A DNA stretch of 64,000 bases, taken from positions 98,636-162,635 of the forward strand of contig MU404152.1 of the NCBI GenBank assembly GCA_022695795.1. Reading direction: 5' to 3'. Origin of the DNA: Biscogniauxia marginata. Taxonomy: Eukaryota > Ascomycota > Sordariomycetes > Xylariales > Xylariaceae. This document shows positions 26,130 to 37,447 of the stretch, in pieces; the stretch's first letter is position 1, and every line of letters begins with the position of its first letter. A program made the translations under genes and the position numbers. The notes under the pieces are model-generated. The model saw only the letters and a list, made by a program, of their open reading frames with translations. It was not told the DNA's origin and did not search any database.

Positions 26130-28067
26130 TACTTTGGTGAGGATGAATTAGGTGGGGGATGGGAAGTCGAAGACCAAGGGGTCGCTTGTGGGAAAGAAAA
26201 GTTGAATATTTTTAGGATACTGCTATCTTGTCTTCCATCAGTTTAGCTTAGCCCTTAATCGAATAATGCGTTGTTATAGAATCACAGCCACCGAAATTTT
26301 ATAATTAGTCATGTTGACTAATAAGTATATTTCGTCATACCTACTCACCTTGCTCTACACACTTGATCCGGTCACCGATTGGTACTGCTTGGCTTTACTA
26401 GAAATTATGCCTCTTCTCGATACTCCGGGCACCTCGTATTGATAACTACCTACCTACCTACTTCTTAAGGTGCGGCAGTACAAATGCGGTGTTTAATGGA
26501 GATCTTGGCGATGTTAGACTGGGGATCGGGTAATGCAAGGTATTAATATAGAATCTTTTTTGTCTGAAGTATTACGTATATCACCACTACCTACCCAACA
26601 TAGGGTCCCTTAAACGTTGTCTGTCGGGGTCGGCCGACTTCCCCCTAAATCTGAATCGAGCTAGTCTGTCTGATTCACCCCGGGAATCGCTTCCTGTCCG
26701 ATCCGATCTCCCTTTCAAACTACCTAGTTTAGACGGTTCGGTGGAGACCCCCTTGTACAAAATCACGGCATTGGCTCCGTGTAATCTACGTTATGGTACC
26801 GCTAACTCAGAGTTGCGGGCCGGGAGGCTTTTGTAGGCCGCGAGGCCAACTGTTTTAGAGCCTCGGCCTGTCACGTAATGAGCTTTGTATCCGTACACAA
26901 GCGTTGAAGAAGACATTCTACTGTTTAGCCTCTGCAGTGATATAGAGCTGTCTGATATGGATACTTGGCTTTTCCCGACGCCAATTGCGTTTGCCGGCTA
27001 GCATTGGATACTAGTCACTAGCATTACCTCAGCCTAGACGAGAGGGAGTTCCTCTCCCGGCAACTCTAGGAAACCGGATTCGACCGACAGTTCATCTATC
27101 TACTACGGCAGTCCATAAGCGGTAATAAATCTGCAAAGTTCAGATAGGAATGCATGTCATGCTACTGGGGTCTAGAAGAATCGACCAGGGGCGGGAGCAG
27201 GGATAAGGATTGAGGAAGACTTGAAGGGGTTGTTACAAGAAATAGGTACGTATGTGAATCTGATTTTCACCAGGATTTCTCAAAGTCTAGATACAAATTT
27301 TGATAATTGTTTTTGCATAAAAATCGAAATTTTTGAGGAACAATTAGTATCGAGACTTGTATTAATGTGTTTCGCCGGGCGGTGGAGAGGATCAGTGCTA
27401 TGACTCCGTGCTGGAGACGATAACATTATTTCAAGGGGTGGTGAAAATAAATATATCTCTACATAGGAGGCCATACGCAAGACCGTATAGTGGGGGGCTT
27501 TGCCCCCGTAGCTATACCCTCGTATTTCAACATATTAATGCAGTGTCCTATTACCTTCACCCCCAAATCGGGTATCGCAAGATCGCCACCGACAAGAGAG
27601 GAGATCATTGCGGCTGGGACTCTACCCCCATAGTCTTCACAGCGCCACTAGGCACATCTCGATATGCTATCCGTCTATCTGAGCAAGTCATGGGTCGCCA
27701 TTTCCGATCCAAGGGAGAACGACAACTGCCTAGCTCATGATACGCCGTAATCGTAACCGCCCAGCCGCACTCGACACCTATCCATCCAACAGAAGCGTCC
27801 TAGTCGGTTAGGCAAAGCTTGCGCGACCCCGTGCTGTGGTAATCCAAATCCGGAGGCCCGACTGCTTTCAAATCAATTTTAGGTAGGTCTATGTTGCAAA
27901 ACCCAGACGGGCTCTGCACACCAGCTGTCGTACGAAGAAGCGTCTGGCGGTGATGACGTCCGGTAAGGGTTCAGCGCCTGCCGGCTCATATAAGTTGCTT
28001 ATGCATAGAGGACAGGAAAAGCTCGTCGCCGATCAATCTAGCCTTCCACGCTTTCCTCTGGCGTATC
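26130..28067. other. Gene-free stretch with dispersed repeat copy
   Basis: No supportable gene. It contains TACC repeats at about 26447-26465 and one copy of a short dispersed repeat with a G/C hairpin at 27466-27536 (listed separately). Confidence 0.5.
27466..27536 (+). repeat. Dispersed repeat, copy 1 (G/C hairpin)
   Basis: A segment starting AGGAGGCCATA, continuing CCGTATAGT and a GGGGGCTTTGCCCCC hairpin, and ending CGTATTTCAACATATT. It matches the segment at 31808-31860 in the same order, with a different loop and a 15-20 bp insertion. Direct comparison of the two shows about 80% identity outside the indels by eye. Confidence 0.6.
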
Positions 28068-28508
28068 TCATTCATCGACCACCGGATGGACATCGGGAAA
28101 CCGGCAGGATACAGACGACGGAGGGATACCGTGCTGGGGGCCAAACAGCCGGTAGTTTGTGACGAGCCGTGCTCGATAGTAAGGCAGTACGAGATAGGCG
28201 CCTGGGAATGAAATCTCTCCGTATGGTTTTATTTCGGCTAAATAGCCGAATAGCCGACGTCTGAATGTTTCAGACACCCCATTTCTCCTGAACAGCAACA
28301 TACTTTTGTTGAGATGGCAGTAAAACACCCCGATGGCCTCTTTTCCTAGGCGGCAGAGCAGTGCCTCCTTAGCGGGCGGCTCGAGTTGCATCCTGTCCGT
28401 GACACCTACAAAGGAGAACAGCGACTTGCAGGTTAGAGCAACACAAGCCGCGTCCGCATTCGGGAGACATTCGAAGATAAGTAGGACGATTTCGACTGGG
28501 AGTTGCAT
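28068..28508 (-). CDS. Small F-box protein
   Basis: A single-exon ORF of 146 residues; the first in-frame ATG is at 28508. The N terminus MQLPVEIVLLIFECLPNADA, followed by ACVALTCKSLFSFV, is a clear F-box (PF00646) at residues 2-45. It would bind Skp1 in an SCF ubiquitin ligase. The rest (PPAKEALLCRLGKEAIGVFYC, then a basic stretch and PYYRARLVTNY) resembles the beginning of the common fungal F-box proteins in which a zinc-knuckle-like CHxC follows, but only YCHL remains and no downstream recognition domain is present. Most such proteins are over 250 aa, so this may be truncated or a short variant. Confidence 0.65.
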   Translation of the reverse strand: MQLPVEIVLLIFECLPNADAACVALTCKSLFSFVGVTDRMQLEPPAKEALLCRLGKEAIGVFYCHLNKSMLLFRRNGVSETFRRRLFGYLAEIKPYGEISFPGAYLVLPYYRARLVTNYRLFGPQHGIPPSSVSCRFPDVHPVVDE

Positions 28509-30246
28509 CAAGCGTGATAACGTCTTTTCTTGGCTTGGCTTCCGAGATGGCCTTCGGGCAGCAAACGTTACACATCGTGCCGTATTTTCCCAGTTCGTTC
28601 GTTCTATAAGTTTCCAGTGTCGCGGCAGCGCATGTGGTATCGAAGAAGATGCTTGATTTCCAGGTCTATTGACGAAAATAGGTACTAAAGGTGGAGAGAA
28701 AAGTATAGAGAGGTTTTACCTGGATAAGATTATTTCGGCAGCACTAAAAAACTCCCCATCAAGGTGCCTTTGCTGTGTACACAAGATACTTTATCAAGGG
28801 CTTCCTCGATTGCGGGAGTGTTTCCTAATACCTTATGATACCCTAAGTAAATATTTAGATATATAAATACGAATCCAGCCAAAATTTGAGGAAGACTCAA
28901 TCACCTAGAATATAACCTGTGTCTTTACATTTCCCTAAAAAATAAGTGACGTTTTCTTTTATTTGCTACTGGTTAGTAGTTTGATCCAGGTTTGATACTT
29001 ATTACACTGGAATCTTCTTGTAATAGACCATATGTGAAGTTACCCAGACTAGGTATCTAAGGAATTATTTTCAGACTTAGTTTTTTTTATACCTCGAGGT
29101 AGAATTGGATTATATCCACCAATTTTCATACATAATATATAGTGTATTAGTTACTATCAAGAAACCGTATCGCTACCTCAGCGTCATTGAACGTGTAGCC
29201 CCTCGGAGAGTGATCTTAAACAAATATCTCTTCAAAGAGGTAGAGTATCATATGGGCCATCGTCTTTATAGATCATCACTGTTATTAATGTTTAATAAAT
29301 CTAGAGAAACTAAATAAGATAAAACGTGAATAAATTTAATGCGATTCTGCTCAAGGAATACCTAACTTAGCAAATAAATATTTCATAAGTAGCAGTAGCC
29401 TAGGAATATTGAGGGCATTGGATATGGATTAGACACAGGTTAGAAGTGTTATAGATTCGACTTATTCACCTGGTGATACGACATTGCCGGTGACTATTTC
29501 GTGATTCTATACACATGGGTGTTGTTCCCATAGTCCCTTGAATTCTATTTTTGATGCAGTCGTATTCTGTTCCTGTCGAATGGTGGAGCTCTGACTTTCC
29601 ATAACTTGCCAAGCATCCATCATGGACCTGAATTCTCTAAGCAACCAGTTGTGACAGTTGCAATGAGTGATATATCGTGTCTTATCACGAATCCCGAGAA
29701 TTATGGCTATACTTTCCACTCTACTATCTATTAAAAAAAGTCCAACTCTACAGAATTTGGTATACATACCGATTAGGTGATAGATGCTGTTCAATGTTAC
29801 CTACGTATCGGATCAGGTTACGTGTAGGTAACGCCGACATGCGTAATCTCGGCGCAACCCACCCCCCACATCCCGGCCACAAAGAGCCGCAAACCCTGCC
29901 CCCTTTGGGTAAACTTGGTGTAATAGGGAAGGTGACTTGGAAACACAAATTCTGTCATTGGTTGCTTTCGAGAAAAAAAAAGATTATTGCTTTAAATTAA
30001 TGGAGAGCCCTTGTTCCTGGGCAAGTCGTAAGCCGTGGGGCGACAGTGAAACGAGGCTACTGGCTGATAGATGACGAACATCTATATTAGTCGTATCGAC
30101 ATCGAGATAGAGAATTATTTAGTATAAAAGCATGCGGGCTCTCGGAGTGGTAGTGAGGATTTAGGGAATCACCAGCACGGCATCATTCGTTCTTCTATAG
30201 ACTCGTCCCTCGTTCGGAACTATCACTTAACACTCATTGAACCAAC
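28509..30246. other. Gene-free AT-rich stretch
   Basis: Low-complexity AT-rich DNA between the F-box gene and the dioxygenase-like gene. No ORF here has recognisable content. The last 100 bp form the leader of the next gene. Confidence 0.5.
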
Positions 30247-31271
30247 ATGCATATCTCTATGCTCGCCGTGGGCGTTGCCCTGCTTTCCGGCGCTGTCGCC
30301 CACTCTGACCATGACCTTTCCCACGCGGAGCTCTCCCGCCGGTCCGACCTCTCTAAGCGTTGTGCAGCCTCTGCTGGTGCTATGAGCAAACGCCACTGGA
30401 GCGAGCAGCGCCACCAGAAACGAGCCGACAACACGACGACCTGGAGCATCACCACCGAGGCACCGTATTACGACTCATTCCAGAACAACACCTGCATTCT
30501 GACGGAAGAGGTGACCACGGGGCCGTATATCTGGCCTCAGAGCCAGACGTTGCGCCAGGACATTACCGAGGGCCAACCTGGAATTCCAATGATTCTCGAT
30601 ATCGGCGTTATGGACCTGGAGACCTGTGAGCCATTGCAGGATGTTCTGGTCGATATATGGTACTGCAACGCCACTGGATCATATAGTTCATTCACTGGAC
30701 ACAGCCCGGACACCCCATTCGAAGAGCTGCTGAAGCAATTGAACAAGACGATTGGTCCCGATCTTGATCTGCACACCGACGCTACCACATTCTTGCGCGG
30801 ACTGGTGAGTCCTCCTTGATCATATAACATATTCAGGAAACACAAGACTAATCTCAGCTGTAATAGTGGCCTACCAACGAGAACGGTATCACCGAGTTCA
30901 CGGGTATCGTTCCCGGGTTCTACGTGGAGCGTACCCTCCACATCCACGTCCAAGTGCACGAGAACTACGTGATCCGCGGCAATGGCACCATCGCGAGCTC
31001 CAACACCATCTCGACCGGGCAGATCTTCCTCGCCGAGGACGTGAGCGCGCAGCTTATGTCCCTGGAGCCGTACGTCAGCCATACCGCGATCAACCGCACC
31101 ACCAACAACATCGACAGCATCTTCCAGGCGGAAGCCGCGAACGGCTGGGACCCAATCATCACAGTCGTGCCGATGGATGGCGAGAACATCGAGAATGGAA
31201 TCATCGGCTATATCACCATTGGCGTCGATACGGCTGCCAAGAAGAAGCTCAAGCGATCATTGGAGAACTAG
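30247..31271 (+). CDS. Secreted intradiol-dioxygenase-like protein
   Basis: Two exons, 30247-30804 and 30867-31271, give 320 residues. Residues 1-18 form a signal peptide (MHISMLAVGVALLSGAVAHS), followed by a basic propeptide-like region to about residue 60. The catalytic beta-sandwich shows GPYIWP near 92-97, VDIWYCNATGSYS with Tyr146, and PGFYVERTLHIHVQVH with Tyr205, His211 and His213. Two Tyr and two His are the Fe(III) ligands of intradiol ring-cleavage enzymes (PF00775 fold). Fungal extracellular relatives act on catechols and lignin-derived aromatics, and the gene lies about 2.4 kb from an LPMO gene. Several N-x-T/S sites (for example NNT, NKT, NRT) are consistent with secretion. The exact substrate is unknown. 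Confidence 0.88.
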
Positions 31272-31807
31272 CTGATGTCCTACGGGATTCGGCATTAGAG
31301 CGTGGAGATTAGAGTTTCCCGGTTGGTGGTGCATCTAGAACGCTTACATGGCAGCATTTTAATTTATCGCACCCTATTAGAAGGCATGATGGCATGACTG
31401 AGCGGAATCTTTTTTGGCTGAACTGTCAGCGTAGAAGGATGTTTGGTTTCTTTGTTTTGCAAGTATATAGTTCTTTCCTAACCATATAGACTAGACTGTA
31501 CATTCGTCGTAAATATGTTTCTGATCCTTTTCCTATCACTGTATATATGAAATTTGATTAAATTTTGAGCTGGTACGTGCTTAACAATCTGATAGGTGCA
31601 TTAACTTGACGTATTTTCTTCTCTGTCTTTACATACCCTTAATAGAAATACGTAATACTCATTCTACTGCAGTCTGAAATGGGGTTATTCCGCTCCGCAA
31701 CAGCTATATATAGGCCATCTCATTGGGCAGTGGAAGTCTATCAGATTTTGTTGAGATGGGATAAAAATATGAGGCTAGGCAGGTGGGCGAAGTCTAGCTA
31801 TAAAAGT

Positions 31808-31860
31808 AAGAGGCCATTAGGGCCGTATAGTAGGGGCATAGCCCCGTATTTCAACAAATT
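31808..31860 (+). repeat. Dispersed repeat, copy 2 (G/C hairpin)
   Basis: A match to 27466-27536: AAGAGGCCATTAG, GGCCGTATAGT, a GGGGCATAGCCCC hairpin, then GTATTTCAACAAATT. The arm sequence of the hairpin is shared while the loop differs. Confidence 0.6.
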
Positions 31861-31961
31861 TAGCTTTAAATCTTTGACAACGACAATTGCTTGGTCGTTA
31901 CTGGTACAAAGTGAAGTTGTATTCCGGGTTCCTCTACCCTAGGCTCTAAGTTAATATATTG

Positions 31962-31982
31962 CTGTGTGGCTGTGCCACACAG
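31962..31982. repeat. Stem-loop, 9-bp perfect arms
   Basis: CTGTGTGGC, a 3-nt loop (TGT), then GCCACACAG. A short inverted repeat with no adjacent coding sequence; it could be a folded end of a decayed element. Confidence 0.5.
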
Positions 31983-33631
31983 TGTTATCAAGTATCATTA
32001 GCCCTAATGCTAGGCTATTTCCTTCGTTGATTTAGTTCCATATGGGACCTGTAGACGCGCTCGAAGGTCTCAGGAACTATATTCTGCAGATAAAACCGCG
32101 TCTGGTTCAAACCTATCTACATGCAATTGAGTTATCGAGAGCCCCTGATTCTCAGGAACATCTGAAAAATAACGTGTGTGAGTTCTGAGCTTAACCCCTA
32201 ACCCCCACGAGGGGGTGGAATCCCCCTATATATGGGGCTCACTCCTGGGAAGTTTTGGATTACGAGGCGGACATTGGAATGCTTCCTCATTTGCGCAGCT
32301 GTTTTAAATATGCCTATGCCTTGTTGGAAGTCACCTGATTGTATACATAATTGGCGTGATTTACTCAACCCCAGCCAATACTCTCCTACTTCCTTCTAGC
32401 TTCGTGGATAATTACATAGTAGCAAAGATGTATTGTAGAAAGTTTTATTAAACTTATGATTACCATTGTTTGCAGGATTATTTAGGGTAGGTAGCAGAAA
32501 GAAAGAAACAGGAATAGTTAACCCGGGTTAGTACCCGTCTTAAATACCTAGGGCCGGTGGACCATGATGATTCTAAACCACCTCTTAGTGAAAACAGACA
32601 AGTCTGTCGAATGATCCTAGCTATGGCTTTTCAGCCTCCTCGGTTGAGGGCCCGGATCCGCTAAATAGTTTAGCTTCGCATCGCTTGCATTAAGCGATAC
32701 GGAGGTACTGCCACGGCCCATCCCGATAGATTGGCATGTCGAAGCGAGCCTTCTAGTCTAGATGTCGGTGAACAATACTCGTGATGGGGTTGTGAAACAC
32801 AGGTCATTTTCTGCTAGCATACTAACCGATTGTGAGCTATTGTGAAACTGAATCTCACGATTGTAGGCGCTATGAGCAGTCTGTTATTTCTGAGGTGTTT
32901 TTCGACGAACCACTGTAATACCGGCGAACAGTAGCCGCTTTAGGTATGAAAGGCGAAGTCTCTACCAATCATTGAGCAGCGCCCTGGTTCTCTCTAGAAT
33001 TCTATACTCCATCCCCCCGTCGTGGGCCCGTCTTGGCCCCTGCCGAGCCTGATCTGTTTCGGCTACACCCGAATCCTGGCCGCCCATCATAGTCCACCAA
33101 TGGCAACCGGCCAAAGAATGTTTCTATGTTTCCGATTAACATGGTAGCTCCACCCCGAGCCCAGCTCCTTGGAACATCGACCCTCCTACCGATACCGACA
33201 GTGGCCTCAGGAGCCTCGAAATCCAGCCGCATTGGCTTTGATATTGCAAACGTCTTGGCATCTATCTACTCTTGACCACCATTCCATCATGATCCTTGGA
33301 GTTGCGCGTAGCGCCTCAGACTTGGGAAAGCCCTAGGTTCAGCCGTAGGGGCTTTCAGAGACCAGGGCGATAGAGAATTTCGTCTGATGTTCGTAGTATA
33401 AAATGTGTAGTTGTGCCGGTGGTTTTCTGTTGCTTCCTTTACTTCCAACCAGGTACCTCAAATCTTGACGTGGTCTACTCTACTTCCTTTCGTTGCCACC
33501 TTCGTTTATATTGGCAGTGCCATTCATTACCTTCTTGTCATTCTCTCTTTCAGAATAGTCAACTTCACCATCATTTTACAAGTAAATCTTAGCATCATAC
33601 TATACCCTGAGACCCCTTAGATCTACTCGAC

Positions 33632-34905
33632 ATGCATTTCATCACATTAGCTATAGCGGCCACTTTTGCTGCCACCGTCTCAGCCCACACTCGCGTGTAT
33701 AGCATCTGGGTCAACGGAGTAGACCAAGGCGATGGGAGACAAACATACATCCGATCACCCCCTTCCAATTCTCCTGTCAAGGACCTCAGCAGTGCAGACC
33801 TCGCTTGCAATGTCAACGGCGGCACACCAGGGAGCGAGTTTGTCACAGCCGCAGCGGGTGATACTCTCACCTTTGAATGGTACCACGACAACCGGGGCGA
33901 CGATATTATCGACTCCAGCCACAAAGGACCTATTATCACCTACATCGCACCCTACACAGAGACCAATGGTGCCTCAGCCATCTGGACAAAGATCGACGAG
34001 GAAGGTCTGTCTGGCTCTACCTGGGCCATCGACAACCTGATAACGAACAAGGGCAAGAAAGATGTTACGATTCCGGCTAGCTTGGCGGCTGGCAAATATC
34101 TGGTCCGTCACGAGATCATTGGCCTTCATGAAGCCGACGCGGCGTTCAACGTGAACTCTGCCCGCGGCGCCCAGTTCTACCCGAGTTGCGCCCAGCTTGA
34201 AGTAACCGGATCTGGAACGGCCGTACCTGACCAGAACTTTGATTTCAACACCGGATATACCTACTCTGATCCGGGTATCCTGTACAACCTTTATGCCAAC
34301 TCTGCCTCGTACGAGATTCCTGGTCCTGTAGGTGATCCACAAGAGCTTTATTACTCCCTCCCTCCCTCTTTTAATTCGATTGTACCGACAGAACACGGAA
34401 CAAAAGAAGTTCTTTGGAGCTTGGTTTCGAACGCCTTCATGTCATTCTTTAGCATTACATATACATTTTGGGTCCGATGTAGAATCTTGAAATAATGATT
34501 GCTGACTTATGTTTCTTATAGGAGGTATGGACTGGATCTGGAAGTGGATCGAACTCGGGTAGCTCGAGCACCACCGCCAAGGCAACCTCTGTAGCTACTT
34601 CCGCCGCTACTTCTGCTGCTACGTCTGCTGTCACGTCTGCTGCTAGTCCCGTCGCAACGTCTTCCGTGACAAAAGTTGCTACCTCGGCCCCGACAACTCT
34701 AGTCACCTCCACCAAGGCGGCACCCACGACTTCTGCTGCGACTACCACCACCGCCGCCCCCGCCCAGACTAGCCCGGCGGGATCTACTGGAGCTGCTGCT
34801 CTGTACCAACAATGCGGAGGGCGTAACTTCAACGGCCCAACCACTTGCGCGACCGGTACATGCAAGCAATGGAACGAGTGGTACTTCCAGTGCGTTTCTG
34901 CTTAG
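33632..34905 (+). CDS. AA9 lytic polysaccharide monooxygenase with CBM1
   Basis: Two exons, 33632-34327 and 34522-34905, give 359 residues. The 194-bp intron is long for this window but has a GCTGAC branch point, and splicing restores the family's IPGPEVWTG. An 18-residue signal peptide ends at VSA, so mature His1 is His19, the N-terminal arm of the copper histidine brace. The second brace residue is His97 in DSSHKGP. His159, Gln180 and axial Tyr182 (GAQFYPSC) complete the active site; Cys59 and Cys185 form the usual disulfide. A Ser/Thr/Ala-rich linker of about 85 residues leads to a C-terminal CBM1 (residues 326-359) with four Cys and the aromatic binding face, with Phe in place of the usual Trp/Tyr in RNFNGPTTC. 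It should oxidatively cleave cellulose outside the cell. Confidence 0.95.
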
Positions 34906-35383
34906 GCGGATAGAAAGTTCAACTTTCAGCCGAGTCATCATTGTTCGAAAATTATCAAATGTGGGCCATGGCTTTTTGAAGGGCTTTGCAAGATGTATCA
35001 CCTAGTTGTCTTAAAACCCGATTTCACCAGTGGGGAATATTCAAACATTCTTGTAAATAATTATATCAAAATCAAAGGCACATATTCGCCAGTTGTCGCG
35101 TAGGTTAGCTCGCCGTAAGCAGATCACGTGACCAGCTCTGGGTAGGGTGGCTGCACAGCTCCCCTCTATAAGGGGAGCTTTCCGCCTACTCTCATGAGCT
35201 CGACCAAGCTATACACTTTCTCTCGCATACCACATACGCTCCCACTTTAGATGTGATCTATGCTGGCTCGAAGAATATAGCTTAACACAGCAAGATCTTT
35301 TAATCTGTTAAGGTTTCTTGGCAATCCTTCTTGTGTCTATAGTCCAGCGCGGGCTATTATAGATATGTAGTAGGCGGAGCTCG
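34906..35383. other. Convergent intergenic region
   Basis: Holds the 3' UTRs of the LPMO gene and of the minus-strand HNH gene. No coding sequence or repeat noted. Confidence 0.55.
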
Positions 35384-36603
35384 TTAAGTGGTATATGTGA
35401 GTAACTCGTCTTCGGTCGACACGTCCCCCCAGTGGTCAAAACTTGAGGCGGCGGGAGGGGAAATAGGTCCGCCATACCGCCTCTTTCTCTGCCTCCCACG
35501 GCAGCTCCATATGCGGTCCTCTTCCTTATCATCATCATATATATTCTCGTCGAAGCCATTATCTTCGGCGGCGTCATCGCGCGCACGCTTCTTCGGACTC
35601 TGGCTCCGGCTCTTAGTCCCAGGCAGAGTTGGCGCGAACTTGGTGCGGCACTCGAGTCCCGACACGTTCTTGACGCTCACCACGCTCTCCTCGCCCTCGA
35701 CGACAACCAGCCGCCGCGGCACGCCTGCTCGCAGGAACGTCCCTTGCGTGAGCACCGTCCAGGCGAAGCGCGCGAACACGTACTCGACGGCAAGCCCGCA
35801 GAGCGGCTGCAGCGCGACGTTGTGATACAGGGCGGCCAGCTCGTCAGAAGGCAGGCCAGAGAGGGCATGGACGACCCAGACGCCGGCCTTAGGCACGAGG
35901 GTGAAGCGGCGCTGGTCCAATAGGCCGTGCAGGTCGGAGCGCAGCAACACAGCGTTGCGCACGTCGTCAGTCGCGTTGGCGGCTAGCGCCTCTGGCCGCG
36001 ACGAGTACTGCGACATCTGGTTCGTGTTGAACCAGCCCTCCTCGGCCCGCGGCACGACACGTCGCGCGCGAGCACGGCATGGTCGAAGGACGACAGCCGG
36101 GGTAGGTTCTGCGGCCGCGGAAACCGGAGCGAGGGGGTGAGCGTCCAGAAAGACGGGAGATTGTCGTGGGGAAACTGGAAGTGCGCGAAGGATGGAACGA
36201 TCGGGTATTTGTTGGGCATGTCAGTATCGTGGGGGACATGGAAGGAGTAATTCCGCGCCGGCAATATGTCGTCGGGTCCGAGCGACACCGGCTTGGCTTG
36301 GCCTCCTTTCTCCTCTGACAAGAACCCATCCCACCGGCAGTTAGCAACGATGGCGCACGCGATACGCGCCGTCTCGTGATGGAAGCCAAAACATGCTGTA
36401 GTAGCGCTTGTGCTAGAAGCAGCCGACGCAGGGAGCGGGTCGAGCGCTGGGAACACCAGCATGATGTTGCTCTGGTCGGGATATCCTGGATGGCGCAACG
36501 TGACTGTCCTGCCTTCATCGAGGGCTGCTGCGGCGCACAGTCCGCCATCCGGATGTGCGGGCAATGGGAAGGGCGTGCGCGTGCTACATAATGCTGCTGC
36601 CAT
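35384..36603 (-). pseudogene. HNH_2-type nuclease domain gene, broken at the HNH core
   Basis: Two overlapping frames on the minus strand make up one fungal HNH-domain protein (PF13391-like). Frame A starts at ATG 36603 and runs through FHHETARIACAIVANCRWDG and NLPRLSSFDHAVLARDVSCR, where these proteins reach the first Cys of the HNH motif. Frame B picks up directly as PRAEEGWFNTNQMSQYS, the segment just after the core, and continues to a stop at 35384 through VRNAVLLRSDLHGLLDQRRF. The stretch usually joining them (about 13-16 residues, with the CRxTGxxxxxxxAHLIP-type core) is absent, and the frame shifts at about 36050. The rest of each half looks well preserved, so this is either a recent deletion pseudogene or an assembly collapse in GC-rich DNA. 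No splice signals explain the jump. The C-terminal tail is charged and low complexity (KKRARDDAAEDN, YDDDKEEDR). Confidence 0.65.
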
Positions 36604-37447
36604 TGGTGTCGGTCGTTAGATCCTATATGATGGGGAAAGTGGTGTTTGATATGAGCGGAACATTTCCTCGCCCTAGCGTTACGTCCGCTAGTAGCGGGCC
36701 ACGAGGTTAGGTAATCCGTGCATAAAAATTAAGCTCTTTGTACGTCATGGTGCCCCGCATTGGCAAATTGGCTGTTACCTTAGTGTCAGGGAATGTTGTT
36801 GTATTGTGATGGAGAACTAAGTTCTACCTATGCCAATGGTGGAGAATAGCCTATCTATGTGTGTGTGGGGCTGCAAGCCCCTGTCACGTGACACTTAAGT
36901 ACTTGGGTCTTAGACTGCGCTACACACTAGGTAGAGACACCAACACGGCTACAACCTCAATTTCTTCGAGTCCTTTATATTGCCACAAGTTTATAAAAAT
37001 AATATAGATAGGTACCTAAGCTTATATAAAAATATTGCATTTTTTATAAAGATAAACTTTAATTAAAGATATTAAATAAAGAAAATATATTATGGAATAA
37101 TTATAAAAATTGCTAATATTACAAACATTAAAAAATTTCTTTTATTAAAATACCTCGTTTATAATTGCAAGTTTGGTTAGACAGCGTTGTGCCCGGTATT
37201 TGCCTTGATAGACCACAGCCACGATGGCTTGCAATGCTGTCAATGTAGTCATAAGACGGCACCCAGTGATGGTCACGTATCAGCCATACCTTGCAGCCTC
37301 GACAGGAGTACATCTTACCATAACTGCTCACACAGCCACCCTGATAAAATATTTTACCGGGGCCCTTTGGATATAAAACTAAGGAGTAGGCGCGAAGTGG
37401 TCCTTAGTCTTGTATCTCTCAGAAGGCCTGTTCTTCAGTGCTTAACG
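36604..37447. other. Intergenic, partly very AT-rich
   Basis: No gene. The part from about 37010 to 37150 is strongly AT-rich. A hairpin GGGGCTGCAAGCCCC lies near 36868, followed by TCACGTGA. Confidence 0.5.

Larger units (their letters stand above)
31272..33631. other. Gene-free stretch with hairpin repeats
   Basis: No supportable gene. It holds a dispersed repeat copy (31808-31860), a 9-bp perfect stem-loop (31962-31982), and C/G hairpins near 32200-32240. A minus-strand ORF at 33232-33002 has protein-like composition but no recognisable family. Confidence 0.5.

Noticed and set aside
32196..32210. CCCTAACCCC words resembling telomere repeat
   Set aside because: Only one or two units, not a tandem array; not a telomere.
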